This document shows, in pieces, positions 26,492 to 36,860 of a DNA stretch of 64,000 bases. The notes beneath the pieces are model-generated. The model did not search any database. It saw only the letters and a program-made list of their open reading frames with translations, and was not told the origin of the DNA. The translations under genes were made by a program, and so were the position numbers. The DNA is from Oceanobacillus jordanicus (GTDB lineage: Bacteria > Bacillota > Bacilli > Bacillales > Amphibacillaceae), in assembly GCF_022095695.1 (NCBI RefSeq), contig NZ_JAIFZM010000005.1:124001-188000 (forward strand), written 5' to 3'. Positions within the stretch are counted from its first letter, which is position 1; every line of letters starts with the position of its first letter.

Positions 26492-29400
26492 TTAAAACAA
26501 TGATAATTGATTTTTTTCTGCCATACCCTCAAGACAACCGTGGTTATCCAGATATTCTAGTACCGTTTTAGAAATTTTACTTCTTTCACGTAAATCTTCT
26601 TTTGAAAGGAATTCCCCTTCTTCCCTAGCTTTTACTATATTAAGAGCAGCGTTTGTACCTAAACCATCTACCGCGTTAAATGGCGGTAATAAGGAATCGC
26701 CATCGACAATAAACTCTGTTGCACTAGATTTATAAAGATCAACCTTATTCAAATGAAAACCTCGTTCACACATTTCCAATGATATCTCCAACACAGTTAG
26801 GAGACTTTTTTCTTTTGGCGGGGCATCATTTCCTTTTGCAGTAATAGAATCAATACGCTGTTTGATCGCAGCAGGTCCTTTGATCATCGTATCTAATTCA
26901 AAGTCGTCAGCTCTTACAGTAAAGTAAGCTGCATAAAAGAAGATTGGGTGATGAACTTTAAAGTAAGCAATTCGGACAGCCATTAGCACATAGGCTGCTG
27001 CGTGAGCCTTAGGGAACATGTATTTAATTTTTTTACATGAGTCAATATACCAATCTGGCACACCATGCTTTTTCATTTCTGTAATCCATTCATCTTGAAG
27101 TCCTTTTCCTTTTCGGACAAATTCCATGATTTTAAATGCCAAAGAAGCTTCCAAGCCTTTATGCATTAAATAAACCATGATATCGTCACGACAACCAATT
27201 ACATCTGGGAGTTCACATATCCCATCATTAATCAGTTCTTGCGCATTACCCAACCAAACGTCTGTGCCGTGTGAAAGACCAGAAATAATAACAAGTTCAG
27301 CAAATGTGCTCGGTTTTGTATCCTCGAGCATCTGTCTAACAAATTTTGTCCCAAATTCCGGAACTCCTAACGTACCTGTTTTACAGTAGATTTGTTCCGG
27401 AGTAACACCTAACGATTCCGTACCTGAGAATATTTTCATGACATCAGGATCATCTGTCGGAATTGTTTTCGGGTCAATTCCACTTAAATCCTGGAGCATC
27501 CGTATTACTGTCGGATCATCATGCCCTAAAATATCAAGCTTAAGCAAATTATCATGAATAGAATGGAAATCAAAATGTGTTGTTCTCCACTCACTTTTAC
27601 GATCATCTGCAGGGAACTGTATCGGTGTAAAGTCAAAGATTTCTTTATCATCTGGCACAACAATAATGCCACCAGGATGCTGACCAGTCGTACGTTTAAC
27701 ACCAGTTGTTCCCTGTACTAGCCTATCTACCTCAGCATTCTTATATACAAGTTGTTTATCAGAAGCGTAACCTTTGACATATCCATAAGCGGTTTTTTCC
27801 GCAATCGTTCCAATTGTACCTGCTCGGTAAACATTATCAACACCGAACAATTCTTTTGTGTAGTTGTGCGCTTGTGGTTGATATGCCCCTGAAAAATTCA
27901 AGTCAATATCAGGAACTTTATCCCCTTTAAAGCCAAGGAATGTCTCAAATGGAATGTCCTGTCCATCTTTTGTAAGGGGGATATTACAATGCGGACAATC
28001 CTTATCATCAAGATCAAATCCGCTTCCCACAGATCCATCTGTAATAAACTCATGGTGATGGCACTCTAAACAAACATAATGAGGTGGGAGTGGATTCACT
28101 TCTGTAATTTCCGTCATTGTCGCAACAAAGGAGGAGCCTACTGAACCACGAGAACCAACAAGATAGCCGTCATCGAGAGACTTTTTCACAAGCTTGTGGG
28201 AAATGAGGTAAATAACTGCAAACCCGTGCCCGATAATACTTTCCAACTCTTTCTCTAGTCGATCTGTAACAATTTGGGGTACTGGCTCGCCATATATTTT
28301 CTTTGCCCTGTTATAACAAAGGTCACGCATCTCCTGATCAGCACCTTCGATCGTAGGTGTGAAGAGACCATCTTTAACTGGCGAAATTTCTTCCAGCTCA
28401 CCCGCTATTTTATTTGTGTTTTCAACGACTATTTCGTTTGCCTTTTCCTCACCAAGAAAGTGAAATGCCTTCATCATTTCAGTTGTAGTGCGAAAAGGTG
28501 TATCAGGTAATGTTTGACGGTTTAGCGGATTTCCTGCTTGAGCAGCTATTAAAATTTGTCGATAGACTTTATCGTGATCATCCAAATAATGGACATTCCC
28601 TGTAGCTACGACAGTTTTACCCAAACGGTCTCCCATCTCAACAAGTTTCTTTATTATATCTAGAATCTGGGCTTCATTTTGGACAAGATCTTTTTCTATT
28701 AAATGTGCATAGTTTGCAGGTGGCTGTACTTCAATGTAATCATAAAATTCTGCAACACTCTCCGCTTCTTCCGCAGATTTCTGCATCATCGTTTCAAAAA
28801 CTTCCCCTTTATCACATGCAGATCCAAGGAGTAATCCCTCACGATATTTTTTCAAAAGCGATCTCGGTATACGAGGAACCCGGTAAAAATAGTCAATATG
28901 AGCATGGGAGACGAGTTTGTAGATATTCTTTAAACCTACTTCATTTTTTGCCATTATGGTGCAGTGAAAAGGTCGCGAGCGCTGGTAAGCATTGCCTTCT
29001 CCCATATGGTTATTCAAATGAAGATGATTTGCAATTTCTTTTTCCAAAAGCTTTTGCACTAACTTCCATAACAAATAGCCTGTGGCTTCGGCATCGTAAA
29101 TTGCTCTATGGTGTTGAGTCAATTCAATATCTAAATGCTTACACAAGGTATTCAGACGATGGTTTTTAAGTTCTGGGAATAAAAATCTTGCAAGTTCTAA
29201 CGTATCCATTACGGCATTCTGAGCTTTTGGATAATCTATTTTTTGCAAGCCTTGATTTAAAAAGCCCATATCGAAGCTTGCATTATGAGCAACCAAAATA
29301 TCATTTCCCATCCACTTATGGAAATCTTGAAGAACACTAGATATTTCTGGTGCATCCTTTACCATGTCATCCGTAATCCCAGTCAAATCTGTGGTTGTTT

Positions 29401-30781
29401 GAGACAGGGGATGGTGAGGATTTGCAAAGGATTCAAATCTGTCGATAATTTCCCCATTGTGAACCTTTACTGCCGCGAGCTCGATGATGGAGTCATATAC
29501 TGCAGACAAACCTGTCGTCTCCACGTCGAATACAATATAATTGGCACTTGCAAGGTCAACATCTTGTTCGTTATAGGCAATGGGAACCCCGTCATCTACG
29601 AGATTTGCTTCAACACCATACAAAACTTTTATACCATGTTTCTGACCAGCAGCATGTGCATCAGGGAAGCCTTGAACACCTGCATGATCGGTAATGGCCA
29701 CTGCTTTATGTCCCCACTTCGCAGCCTGGGCAATTAAGTTACCTGGTGATACAACTGCATCCATTTGACTCATCGTGCTATGTGCATGCAGCTCTACCCT
29801 TCTACTATCTTCGGGGGCCTCATCCATACGAATCGCTACTTTTATCTCTTGAATGTCATTTGCCATCATGGCAAGCTCGTTGGTGTACATATCCGTTTGA
29901 ATGCTACCACGCGCCTTGACCCACATTCCTTTTTTTACTGTATCGAATTTATCAGCATCCTCATCACCTTTTGAGAACATTTTAATTTGTAAGGAATCTG
30001 TGTAATCTGTTGCTTTAATAATGAGTAGACTTCTACCAGAGCGAAGCTTGCGTATATCAACATCAAAAATATAGCCCTGAATGGTTACACGTCGTTCTTC
30101 ATCCTGGATTTCCTGCATTTGAAGAGGTTCATCCTGTATCTTATAACCTAAAGTTAGTGGACGGTTGTCCTGCTGTATTTTCTGGGTATCTCTTTTCTCT
30201 TTTTCCTGGACAGTCTTAAGAACAAGCTTCTGATCCTCTAAAGCTTTTTGCTCTTTAAATTTTTTCAATGCAGCTTCTTCGGCTTTAACTTCCGTTTCAA
30301 TGGGATAATAACGTATACCAGCCTTTAAGCAAAACTCTTTAAAATCTTGGTCAAGGCGTTTTTTTAGCGCAGAACCTTCTGCTTCGTTTCTTACAGTTAA
30401 CATAATCTTATTATTGTTAACTTGGGGTATTTGCTCATGAATTAGATCCTTATACGCAGGAGATATGTCTGTTTTGCTACCAACAAACTGTTTCCAGTAT
30501 CCCGTAATTGTCTCTTCATCACAGTTGTTGTCTCCCGTTAAAATGGTTAATTCTGTTGTAGCTACATGTTCAAAAGTATCGTTTAATTTACCAACCAAGA
30601 GTTGATAAACCTGCAATGGCAGAACACGTTCAACAAAAATATGAAAATGCCATTTTTTTGTTTTCTTATATATTTCAAGTTTTTCTAGATAACTTTCATT
30701 AAAAAAGGCTTCTACATCTTCTCCAGCTATTTGCAGCTGTTTTAAGAGTAAACGCAATTTTTCTTTTTTTGTTAAGTCCAT
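26492..30781 (-). CDS. polC: DNA polymerase III alpha subunit, Gram-positive PolC type
   Basis: The replicative polymerase with built-in proofreading. In the 1429-residue chain are N-terminal domains (1 to about 220), an OB domain (about 228-320), the PHP domain begun at [10 protein letters not shown] (332-341) and interrupted by the DEDD exonuclease. The exonuclease starts near 414 (FDVETTGLS) and ends around 585, with [11 protein letters not shown] as its last motif. The palm region includes PDIDLNFSG (about 957-965), and zinc-binding cysteines lie around 902-931 (CLEC, CPHC). A helix-hairpin-helix and C-terminal domain finish at LSLF. Length is within the usual 1430-1440. proS, which normally precedes it, is missing; its place holds a structured element (30952-31070) and a hairpin (30859-30892). 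Confidence 0.98.
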   Translation of the reverse strand: MDLTKKEKLRLLLKQLQIAGEDVEAFFNESYLEKLEIYKKTKKWHFHIFVERVLPLQVYQLLVGKLNDTFEHVATTELTILTGDNNCDEETITGYWKQFVGSKTDISPAYKDLIHEQIPQVNNNKIMLTVRNEAEGSALKKRLDQDFKEFCLKAGIRYYPIETEVKAEEAALKKFKEQKALEDQKLVLKTVQEKEKRDTQKIQQDNRPLTLGYKIQDEPLQMQEIQDEERRVTIQGYIFDVDIRKLRSGRSLLIIKATDYTDSLQIKMFSKGDEDADKFDTVKKGMWVKARGSIQTDMYTNELAMMANDIQEIKVAIRMDEAPEDSRRVELHAHSTMSQMDAVVSPGNLIAQAAKWGHKAVAITDHAGVQGFPDAHAAGQKHGIKVLYGVEANLVDDGVPIAYNEQDVDLASANYIVFDVETTGLSAVYDSIIELAAVKVHNGEIIDRFESFANPHHPLSQTTTDLTGITDDMVKDAPEISSVLQDFHKWMGNDILVAHNASFDMGFLNQGLQKIDYPKAQNAVMDTLELARFLFPELKNHRLNTLCKHLDIELTQHHRAIYDAEATGYLLWKLVQKLLEKEIANHLHLNNHMGEGNAYQRSRPFHCTIMAKNEVGLKNIYKLVSHAHIDYFYRVPRIPRSLLKKYREGLLLGSACDKGEVFETMMQKSAEEAESVAEFYDYIEVQPPANYAHLIEKDLVQNEAQILDIIKKLVEMGDRLGKTVVATGNVHYLDDHDKVYRQILIAAQAGNPLNRQTLPDTPFRTTTEMMKAFHFLGEEKANEIVVENTNKIAGELEEISPVKDGLFTPTIEGADQEMRDLCYNRAKKIYGEPVPQIVTDRLEKELESIIGHGFAVIYLISHKLVKKSLDDGYLVGSRGSVGSSFVATMTEITEVNPLPPHYVCLECHHHEFITDGSVGSGFDLDDKDCPHCNIPLTKDGQDIPFETFLGFKGDKVPDIDLNFSGAYQPQAHNYTKELFGVDNVYRAGTIGTIAEKTAYGYVKGYASDKQLVYKNAEVDRLVQGTTGVKRTTGQHPGGIIVVPDDKEIFDFTPIQFPADDRKSEWRTTHFDFHSIHDNLLKLDILGHDDPTVIRMLQDLSGIDPKTIPTDDPDVMKIFSGTESLGVTPEQIYCKTGTLGVPEFGTKFVRQMLEDTKPSTFAELVIISGLSHGTDVWLGNAQELINDGICELPDVIGCRDDIMVYLMHKGLEASLAFKIMEFVRKGKGLQDEWITEMKKHGVPDWYIDSCKKIKYMFPKAHAAAYVLMAVRIAYFKVHHPIFFYAAYFTVRADDFELDTMIKGPAAIKQRIDSITAKGNDAPPKEKSLLTVLEISLEMCERGFHLNKVDLYKSSATEFIVDGDSLLPPFNAVDGLGTNAALNIVKAREEGEFLSKEDLRERSKISKTVLEYLDNHGCLEGMAEKNQLSLF

Positions 30782-30828
30782 CGTATATCCCCCTGTTACA
30801 GCTGTGCTTCATTTTTACTCCTGAACAT

Positions 30829-30837
30829 ATTTTACCA
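30829..30837 (-). promoter_or_regulatory. polC: Candidate extended -10 for polC
   Basis: The minus strand reads TGGTAAAAT about 50 bases before the polC start, a -10 with TGn extension. The -35 region (CTGATT) is weak. The same bases form one arm of a small hairpin TTTTACCA (30830-30837) with TGGTAAAA (30846-30853). Confidence 0.35.
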
Positions 30838-30858
30838 AAAAACCGTGGTAAAATCAGC

Positions 30859-30892
30859 GAGAACCTTTGTCAATTTAAAGACAAAGGTTCTC
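30859..30892 (-). terminator. Strong stem-loop upstream of polC
   Basis: A perfect 13-bp stem pairs GAGAACCTTTGTC (30859-30871) with GACAAAGGTTCTC (30880-30892). On the minus strand the following T-stretch is short and interrupted, and it is better on the plus strand. It probably ends or attenuates the rasP transcript. The rasP-polC gap contains this hairpin, the structured element at 30952-31070 and a possible polC promoter. Confidence 0.65.
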
Positions 30893-30951
30893 TCCTTTTG
30901 TTATATTAGTATTTGTTTTATAAAATAATTAGAATGTATTTTACTACGTTC

Positions 30952-31070
30952 AAGGTAAACTCCATTTAGTAATCATATAACCTTCGAAAGTTTTCCGTGA
31001 GCAGCTGGTGAGCTTCATTGCACGAAACACTGCAGGGAGTCACCTATGATTACAATAGTAAATTTACCTT
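30952..31070 (-). repeat. Structured palindromic element in the proS position
   Basis: Three nested inverted repeats occupy 119 bp after rasP: AAGGTAAA (30952-30959) with TTTACCTT (31063-31070), GTAATCATA (30969-30977) with TATGATTAC (31045-31053), and an inner near-palindrome AACCTTCGAAAGTT (30979-30992) plus GGTGA/TCACC pairing. The outer arm overlaps the rasP stop codon. No coding potential is visible. It could be a small non-autonomous mobile element or the structured 3' end of the rasP mRNA. No known RNA family was recognised. Confidence 0.6.
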
Positions 31071-32341
31071 TATAAAAATAGTCGTTGGATGTCATTCCAT
31101 GTTACGACGATCATTAGTAGCATGAGTAGTGCGAAACCGACGAAGTGAAAGATACCTTCTTTTTCAGGAGCAATTGGTTTGCCTCGGATCGCTTCAATTC
31201 CTACAAATAATAGTCGACCACCATCAAGTGCTGGAAGTGGAACGAGGTTAACTATACCAAGATTAATACTTAGGATTGCTGTCCATAGAAGAAAATTCAT
31301 AAACCCAGTTTGAACTACCTGGTCTGTAGCATCATAAATTCCAACAGGGCCCGATAGCATGTCAATGGGAACCTGCCCTGTAACGAGCATAGCAAGATTC
31401 GTTAAGATTAATTTTGTTGTATCATAGGTTTGGGTGAAACCATATTTTAGTGTACCAAGTACTGATTTTTCATAGGCTAGGTTTACACCTAATTGGCCAA
31501 TTGTTTCTTGACCATCTACGCCCTCAACTTTTACTGCGTTAGGCGTTACAGTTAGTGGTAGCTGTTCACCATTACGTTCTATGACAATATCCAGTTCCTG
31601 TCCCGGATTTTCTCTAACAATTGTCGTAAACTCGTCCCAAGAGGATACCGACGTATCACCTATTTGGACCACTTCATCATTCTCTTGTAGTCCTGCTGTT
31701 TCAGCTGGGCTATCTTCGAGAATTTTACCCATTTTTGCTTCATCAACAGGTGCCCCCTGGATTAGACCAAGGATGAAGAAAATTACCATTGCTAAAATAA
31801 AGTTCATCATAGGGCCAGCAAACAATTGCATTGCTCGTTTTCCTATACTCTTAGAAGCAAACTGGCGGTCGTATGGTGCAATTTGTGTCTCTTTTTCTTC
31901 CATAACAAAGAATGCTTTACGGTCTACTTCAAAGTGTAGTTTTTCATCATGCTCATCTGGCTCATAACCCTCGATAACCAAACGGTGATCCAAGTCTGCG
32001 TGTTCTATCTCGACAATCCTCGCATGGGGATGCTTAGACTTATTATCCACGATAATACGGTTTACTTTTCCTTGCTCGTTAAATTCAAGTCCAACATGGT
32101 AGCCTGGTTTTAAATCAATTATCTCTGGGTCTTCTCCTGCTACACGCACATAACCGCCAACCGGTAATAGACGTATTGTATATACTGTCTCATTGCGGGT
32201 AAAGGCAAAGATCTTTGGACCAAAACCAATAGCAAATTCTCGTGCCAACATGCCAGCACGTTTTGCAAATATGAGGTGGCCCCATTCATGTATAAATACG
32301 AGTAGCCCAAACATGAAGATAAATGCGATAACTGTGTTCAA
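31070..32341 (-). CDS. rasP: Site-2 protease RasP (RseP/YluC)
   Basis: An intramembrane zinc metalloprotease that cleaves anti-sigma factors, FtsL and signal-peptide remnants. The first membrane segment carries HEWGH (His18-His22), the HExxH site. A PDZ domain lies near 190-265 (AETAGLQENDEVVQIG), and the second catalytic segment NLVPLPALDGGR is around 360-372. About four membrane segments are visible. The frame opens with a GTG at 32350, but the TTG at 32341 is six bases after AAGGAAGGTG and is preferred, giving about 423 residues; GTG is not excluded. dxr, normally just upstream, is missing; cdsA ends 113 bases away. Confidence 0.93.
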   Translation of the reverse strand: MNTVIAFIFMFGLLVFIHEWGHLIFAKRAGMLAREFAIGFGPKIFAFTRNETVYTIRLLPVGGYVRVAGEDPEIIDLKPGYHVGLEFNEQGKVNRIIVDNKSKHPHARIVEIEHADLDHRLVIEGYEPDEHDEKLHFEVDRKAFFVMEEKETQIAPYDRQFASKSIGKRAMQLFAGPMMNFILAMVIFFILGLIQGAPVDEAKMGKILEDSPAETAGLQENDEVVQIGDTSVSSWDEFTTIVRENPGQELDIVIERNGEQLPLTVTPNAVKVEGVDGQETIGQLGVNLAYEKSVLGTLKYGFTQTYDTTKLILTNLAMLVTGQVPIDMLSGPVGIYDATDQVVQTGFMNFLLWTAILSINLGIVNLVPLPALDGGRLLFVGIEAIRGKPIAPEKEGIFHFVGFALLMLLMIVVTWNDIQRLFL

Positions 32342-32454
32342 TAAAAACACCTTCCTTTAACCCGATATCAATAGTTGATATTCAGGAGATTGCCATTATT
32401 TAGTATGGGTGACTTTTTTAGTATACGATGGCCGAGTCATAAATATTTCTAAAA

Positions 32455-33261
32455 TTACACAAAGCCGATGAAATGCAGGACTGGTAAAACAAATAACATA
32501 CTGTCAAAACGATCTAAGATACCGCCATGACCAGGCAGTATGTCACCCGAGTCTTTTACACCATAATGCCGCTTGAACGCGGATTCTACTAGATCCCCAA
32601 TTTGACCAAAAATAGAGGCTAGTACTGTTACCAATACCATCACTAACATAGAATGATGTTGAATTGGACTAAATACATGGAATATAACTGCCACAATACA
32701 TGCGAGTATTACACCACCAATAGCCCCTTCGACTGTCTTATTCGGACTGATCTTTGGCCAAAGTTTTTTCTTTCCAAATGCTCGTCCGAAAAAATATGCT
32801 CCTGTATCTGTTGCCCAAATAACAAGAAACACATACACAATCGTAGCCAGCCCATCATCTATATAATTTCTTGTTTCAATAAGGAACGAGAAACCCATTC
32901 CTACATAAATAGTCGAAAGTAAAATAAAACCTGCATGGTCGAAAGAAAATCTATTCTTTACAAGCACTGTGTAGGATAATAAAAGCAATACGACTAACAT
33001 AATAACATCTGATTTATGGAAAAATGCTTCTGGTATCGAGATAAAATCAAATCCAGCAGAAGGAAGCATGAGCATCCAAAGTAATAGTATTCCCAACGCT
33101 GAAGATACAGAATACTTTCCAATTTCCCTCATTCGCATTAGCTCAATTAAGCCTATTGTAGCCATGATATATACAAGTATTTCGAATGGTAATCCACCAA
33201 AGATTACAAATGGGACAAAGATTATAAGTGCGACAATTGCTGTCAGTATTCTTTGTTTCAT
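32455..33261 (-). CDS. cdsA: Phosphatidate cytidylyltransferase
   Basis: It makes CDP-diacylglycerol for phospholipid synthesis. The 268-residue integral membrane protein has about eight hydrophobic segments and the C-terminal family signature (222-254) containing GDLVESAFKRHYGVKDSGD and PGHGGILDRFDS, with the metal-binding acidic residues. It starts 14 bases after uppS. The gap to rasP (about 110 bases) contains a short palindrome, GATATCAA-N3-TTGATATT, and no trace of dxr. Confidence 0.95.
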   Translation of the reverse strand: MKQRILTAIVALIIFVPFVIFGGLPFEILVYIMATIGLIELMRMREIGKYSVSSALGILLLWMLMLPSAGFDFISIPEAFFHKSDVIMLVVLLLLSYTVLVKNRFSFDHAGFILLSTIYVGMGFSFLIETRNYIDDGLATIVYVFLVIWATDTGAYFFGRAFGKKKLWPKISPNKTVEGAIGGVILACIVAVIFHVFSPIQHHSMLVMVLVTVLASIFGQIGDLVESAFKRHYGVKDSGDILPGHGGILDRFDSMLFVLPVLHFIGFV

Positions 33262-33275
33262 AATGCTATAATCAC

Positions 33276-34040
33276 CTAAATTCCTCCGTAGCGGCGCTTA
33301 CGCTGCTGATATTCATGCAGTGCTTCAACGAAAACATCCTCGCTAAAGTCAGGCCACAGCACGTCAGTAAACCAAAATTCTGTATAGGCCAATTGCCAAA
33401 GCAGAAAGTTACTCAACCTTTGCTCTCCACTTGTACGGATTAATAAATCCGGGTCGCTTAATCCTTCTGTATACAAATAATTGGAGAAAGCTTTTTCATC
33501 CAACGAATCAAGCGTAATCTTCGAGCAATCGATATCTGTCATGATTTGCTTAATAGCCTGCATGATTTCATACCTACTACCATAGTTTAATGCAAAATTT
33601 AATAATAATCCATCATTATTCTTTGTTTTATCCTTTGCATACTGTACTGCTTTCTTTGTATGGGCTGGGAGTGCATCGAAATCTCCAATTGTTTCTATTC
33701 GTACATTTTTCTCCATTAATTCTGGAAGGTAAATATGTAAGAATTCCTTTGGTAGTTTCATTAAAAAATCTATTTCTGATTTCGGTCTTTTCCAGTTTTC
33801 TGTGGAAAAGGCATATAATGTGAGAACTTTAACGTTATAGTTACTCGCAGCGCGTACAACTTTCATCACGGCATTTACGCCTTCCTTATGCCCAGCAATT
33901 CGTGGGAGTGACCGTTTTTTGGCCCACCGCCCATTCCCATCCATTATGATTGCAACATGGTTTGGAATATTTTCTATATCCTTATGTTCTTTATAATCAT
34001 CTGTTTGTTTCGATTTGAAAAAAGGAAGTTTCATTGACAT
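33276..34040 (-). CDS. uppS: Undecaprenyl diphosphate synthase
   Basis: A cis-prenyltransferase that makes the C55 lipid carrier for wall synthesis. The 254-residue protein shows the catalytic IIMDGNGRWAKKR (Asp34), the AFSTENWKRP motif and the C-terminal DLLIRTSGEQRLSNFLLWQ motif. The ATG follows GGAGG by 7 bases. A leader of about 100 bases contains an extended -10 promoter and an imperfect hairpin around 34078-34103. Confidence 0.96.
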   Translation of the reverse strand: MSMKLPFFKSKQTDDYKEHKDIENIPNHVAIIMDGNGRWAKKRSLPRIAGHKEGVNAVMKVVRAASNYNVKVLTLYAFSTENWKRPKSEIDFLMKLPKEFLHIYLPELMEKNVRIETIGDFDALPAHTKKAVQYAKDKTKNNDGLLLNFALNYGSRYEIMQAIKQIMTDIDCSKITLDSLDEKAFSNYLYTEGLSDPDLLIRTSGEQRLSNFLLWQLAYTEFWFTDVLWPDFSEDVFVEALHEYQQRKRRYGGI

Positions 34041-34144
34041 CTTATGTCCTCCGAATGCAATTGATTATCCATACCCTCACGCACATAATATATGTGTATG
34101 CGTGAATCAATACATTCTATTCAGTATAGGTGGTATGAATTATC

Positions 34145-34153
34145 ATTATATCA
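34145..34153 (-). promoter_or_regulatory. uppS: Extended -10 promoter of uppS
   Basis: The minus strand reads TGATATAAT (-10 hexamer at 34145-34150), about 105 bases before uppS. A second TATAAT lies at 34169-34174. Neither has a good -35. The 408-base gap between uppS and frr also contains the frr terminator; between about 34180 and 34390 I see only A+T-rich sequence with no supported gene. Confidence 0.5.
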
Positions 34154-34393
34154 TTAAAAGCCAAGAGAATTATATCGGAATAAAGGAATACGTTATGTAA
34201 TTTTTAAATTGAATCCTTCATTCTAATTCATCTCATACTTCTTTTTAGTTTTTATTTAAATTCTTTTCTATTCGTTTACGGGTGTTCACTTACCTACCAA
34301 TGAACCTCCCCTTCACTATATCATGATTTTGACAGATATGATACGGGGACTACTTCTAGATGTGATCCAGCATAACCGTTGAAAGAAAAGAAA

Positions 34394-34416
34394 AGCCCCC
34401 TTATAAGAAGAGGGCT
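34394..34416 (-). terminator. Rho-independent terminator after frr
   Basis: AGCCCCCTT (34394-34402) pairs with AAGAGGGCT (34408-34416) and is followed on the minus strand by TTTTCTTTTC. It closes the rpsB-tsf-pyrH-frr unit. Confidence 0.88.
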
Positions 34417-34448
34417 ATTACAACTTATTGAACAGAAAAGGGTATGAG

Positions 34449-34997
34449 TTAAACTTCCGTAATTTCTTTCTCTTTATCCCTTGCAAGTTGATCAATACGA
34501 GCAATGTGCTGGTCTGTTTCTTTTTGTACATCGTCCTGTGCAGCTCGCACATCATCTTCAGTTAGATCATCTGACTTTTTCAGTTGATCATTCGCATCTC
34601 TGCGGATATTGCGAATTTGAACACGAGACTCTTCCGCATATTTTCCAACAACTTTAATTAAGTCTTTACGGCGTTCTTCCGTCAAAGCAGGAATATTAAT
34701 ACGAATCACATTTCCATCATTAGATGGGGATAATCCTAAATCTGCTTTTTGGATTGCTCTTTCTACTTCTTGGATCGCTGATTTATCATATGGTGTAATA
34801 ACAAGCAATCTAGCTTCTGGTGCATTTACTGAAGCGAGTTGATTTAATGGAGTGGAAGCACCATAGTAATCGACATAAACGTTATCCAGAATCCCTGGAT
34901 TCGCTCTACCTGCACGGACAGTAGCCAAACTCTTTGAAAAAGCCTGTACTGCCTGTGACATTTTATCCTTCATATCTTTCATAATTGACTCTGACAT
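34449..34997 (-). CDS. frr: Ribosome recycling factor
   Basis: With EF-G it splits post-termination ribosomes. The 182-residue protein has the two-domain RRF layout with the three-helix bundle formed by its N- and C-terminal parts. Motifs [15 protein letters not shown] and [15 protein letters not shown] are conserved. The ATG follows a GGGGGA ribosome-binding site, two bases after pyrH, so co-translation is likely. Confidence 0.97.
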   Translation of the reverse strand: MSESIMKDMKDKMSQAVQAFSKSLATVRAGRANPGILDNVYVDYYGASTPLNQLASVNAPEARLLVITPYDKSAIQEVERAIQKADLGLSPSNDGNVIRINIPALTEERRKDLIKVVGKYAEESRVQIRNIRRDANDQLKKSDDLTEDDVRAAQDDVQKETDQHIARIDQLARDKEKEITEV

Positions 34998-34999
34998 TT

Positions 35000-35722
35000 T
35001 TATTTCCCCCTTATTATTGTACCAATGTTTTCACCTTGGACAACGCGTTTTATGTTGCCTTCTTCTGTGATTGAGAAGACAATTAGTGGAATATCATTAT
35101 CCATACAAAGAGTTGAAGCAGTTGAATCCATTACACCTAAGCCTTCATTTAGCATTTCCATATAGGACAGTTGCTCATACTTCTCAGCATTTTTATTTAT
35201 TTTCGGATCATCTGTGTAGACACCGTCAACATTATTTTTGGCCATTAGAATTACTTCTGCTTCGATTTCTGCAGCTCGTAACGCGGCTGTTGTGTCTGTA
35301 GAGAAATACGGGTTACCAGTACCAGCCGCAAAGATCACAACTCGCTTTTTCTCTAAATGGCGAATAGCTTTTCTTCTTATGTACGGCTCTGCAACTTGAC
35401 GCATTTCAATGGAAGTCTGTACTCTTGTTGGAATACCTATGTTTTCCAATCCGTCTTGCAATGCCAGTGAGTTCATGATGGTAGCAAGCATTCCCATATA
35501 ATCGGCATTTGCACGATCCATACCCATTTCACTTCCAACTTTTCCACGCCAGATGTTACCACCGCCAACAACGATCGCTATTTCTACATCTAATTCCGAG
35601 ATTGCTTTCACCTGTTCGGCAACGGATTTTATAATCTTTGGCTCAATGCCATAACCCTGTTCACCACTTAAGGCTTCTCCGCTTAACTTTAGTACTATTC
35701 TTCGGTAACGAGCTGTTGTCAT
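35000..35722 (-). CDS. pyrH: UMP kinase
   Basis: A hexameric amino-acid-kinase-fold enzyme that phosphorylates UMP and is regulated by GTP/UTP. The N-terminal [10 protein letters not shown] and [10 protein letters not shown] motifs are clear. The open frame extends to 35797, but the ATG at 35722 ([10 protein letters not shown]) follows GGAGG and gives 240 residues, the B. subtilis length. It lies between tsf and frr as in most Firmicutes. Confidence 0.97.
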   Translation of the reverse strand: MTTARYRRIVLKLSGEALSGEQGYGIEPKIIKSVAEQVKAISELDVEIAIVVGGGNIWRGKVGSEMGMDRANADYMGMLATIMNSLALQDGLENIGIPTRVQTSIEMRQVAEPYIRRKAIRHLEKKRVVIFAAGTGNPYFSTDTTAALRAAEIEAEVILMAKNNVDGVYTDDPKINKNAEKYEQLSYMEMLNEGLGVMDSTASTLCMDNDIPLIVFSITEEGNIKRVVQGENIGTIIRGK

Positions 35723-35874
35723 AATAACCTCCATGAATAAATAAGATTTTTTAGGGTTTCTACCACTAATAGGTCTTTGTTTGCTTTTTTGTTGCACATA
35801 TAAACAACAGAAGCAAAAGAAGAGTAAAGTAATTTGGAGAAATAGGGAACAACGAGTGCTCCCTATGTGGTTTA

Positions 35875-36759
35875 TTATTTTTTAATTTGGCTCATTACTT
35901 CATCAGCAAAGTTTTCTTCACGTTTTTCCATTCCTTCTCCAACTTCATAACGGATGAAAGTTTGAACAGTAGCACCTTTATCAGCTACAATTTTCTTCAC
36001 TTTTTGGTCTGGATCTTTAACGAAGCTTTGTTCTAAAAGACAAATTTCTTCAAAGAATTTACCAAGACGACCTTCTACCATTTTTTCAACGATATTAGCA
36101 GGTTTTCCTTCGTTTAACGCTTGTGTTTTTAATACTTCGCGCTCATGATTTACTTCTTCTTCAGATACTGCATCACGAGATACATAACGAGGGTTAACTG
36201 CAGCTACGTGCATCGCAACATCTTTTGCAAGATCTTCGTCTGTTGTACCTTCAAGTAAAGCAAGTACACCAATACGTCCACCCATGTGTAGGTATGAACC
36301 AAATGCATCATTATCTGTTTTGGTTAGAACTGTAAAACGACGTAGAGAGATTTTTTCTCCAATTGTAGCAACAGTAGAGTTGATATATGTTTCTACTGTA
36401 TCGCCATTTCCGTGAAGTTCTTGTTGAAGTGCTTCTTCAACAGTTTCCGGCTTATGGTTAACAATATGTTTACCAAGATCTGCTAACAAATTTTTGAACT
36501 GATCATTTTTTGTAACGAAATCTGTTTCACAGTTTACTTCAAGTAATACAGCACTATTGTCTACAACTTCAATGTAAGTAGATCCTTCTGCAGCAATACG
36601 ATCTGCTTTTTTAGCAGCTTTAGAGATACCTTTCTCACGAAGATAGTCTACCGCTTTATCAATATCGCCTTCAGTTTCTTGAAGTGCTTTTTTACAATCC
36701 ATCATTCCTGCACCTGTTTTTTCGCGTAGCTCTTTAACCATTTTTGCAGTAATTGCCAT
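35875..36759 (-). CDS. tsf: Translation elongation factor Ts
   Basis: The nucleotide-exchange factor for EF-Tu. The N-terminal UBA-like domain ([20 protein letters not shown], 1-20) and the core motif [10 protein letters not shown] (about 76-85) are conserved; the 294-residue length is normal. It is separated from rpsB by an attenuating terminator and from pyrH by about 150 bases without a visible terminator. Confidence 0.97.
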   Translation of the reverse strand: MAITAKMVKELREKTGAGMMDCKKALQETEGDIDKAVDYLREKGISKAAKKADRIAAEGSTYIEVVDNSAVLLEVNCETDFVTKNDQFKNLLADLGKHIVNHKPETVEEALQQELHGNGDTVETYINSTVATIGEKISLRRFTVLTKTDNDAFGSYLHMGGRIGVLALLEGTTDEDLAKDVAMHVAAVNPRYVSRDAVSEEEVNHEREVLKTQALNEGKPANIVEKMVEGRLGKFFEEICLLEQSFVKDPDQKVKKIVADKGATVQTFIRYEVGEGMEKREENFADEVMSQIKK

Positions 36760-36804
36760 TATAATTCCTCCTTGGATTAAGTCATTTTCTAGGTTTTTTG
36801 CTTT

Positions 36805-36843
36805 AAAAAAGGGCGATAAAAGGCTCTTATCCTCTTATCACCC
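36805..36843 (-). terminator. Attenuating terminator between rpsB and tsf
   Basis: GGGCGATAAAAGG (36811-36823) pairs with CCTCTTATCACCC (36831-36843) with a few wobble pairs, followed by six T on the minus strand. A partial terminator between rpsB and tsf is a common arrangement that keeps S2 and EF-Ts at different levels. Confidence 0.85.
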
Positions 36844-36860
36844 TCACCTTTTACTTGAAT

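Noticed and set aside
28705-29737. Two plus-strand open frames of about 150 residues opposite polC
   Set aside because: Both are antisense to conserved PolC exonuclease/PHP regions and show no family motif.
30952-31070. T-box or other amino-acid riboswitch in the proS position
   Set aside because: Neither strand has the TGGNACCGCG T-box bulge or a terminator/antiterminator pair, and no synthetase gene follows.
34200-34320. Possible 14-codon leader peptide (MNTRKRIEKN) upstream of uppS
   Set aside because: Weak start context, no composition suggesting attenuation, and it lies upstream of the better uppS promoter.
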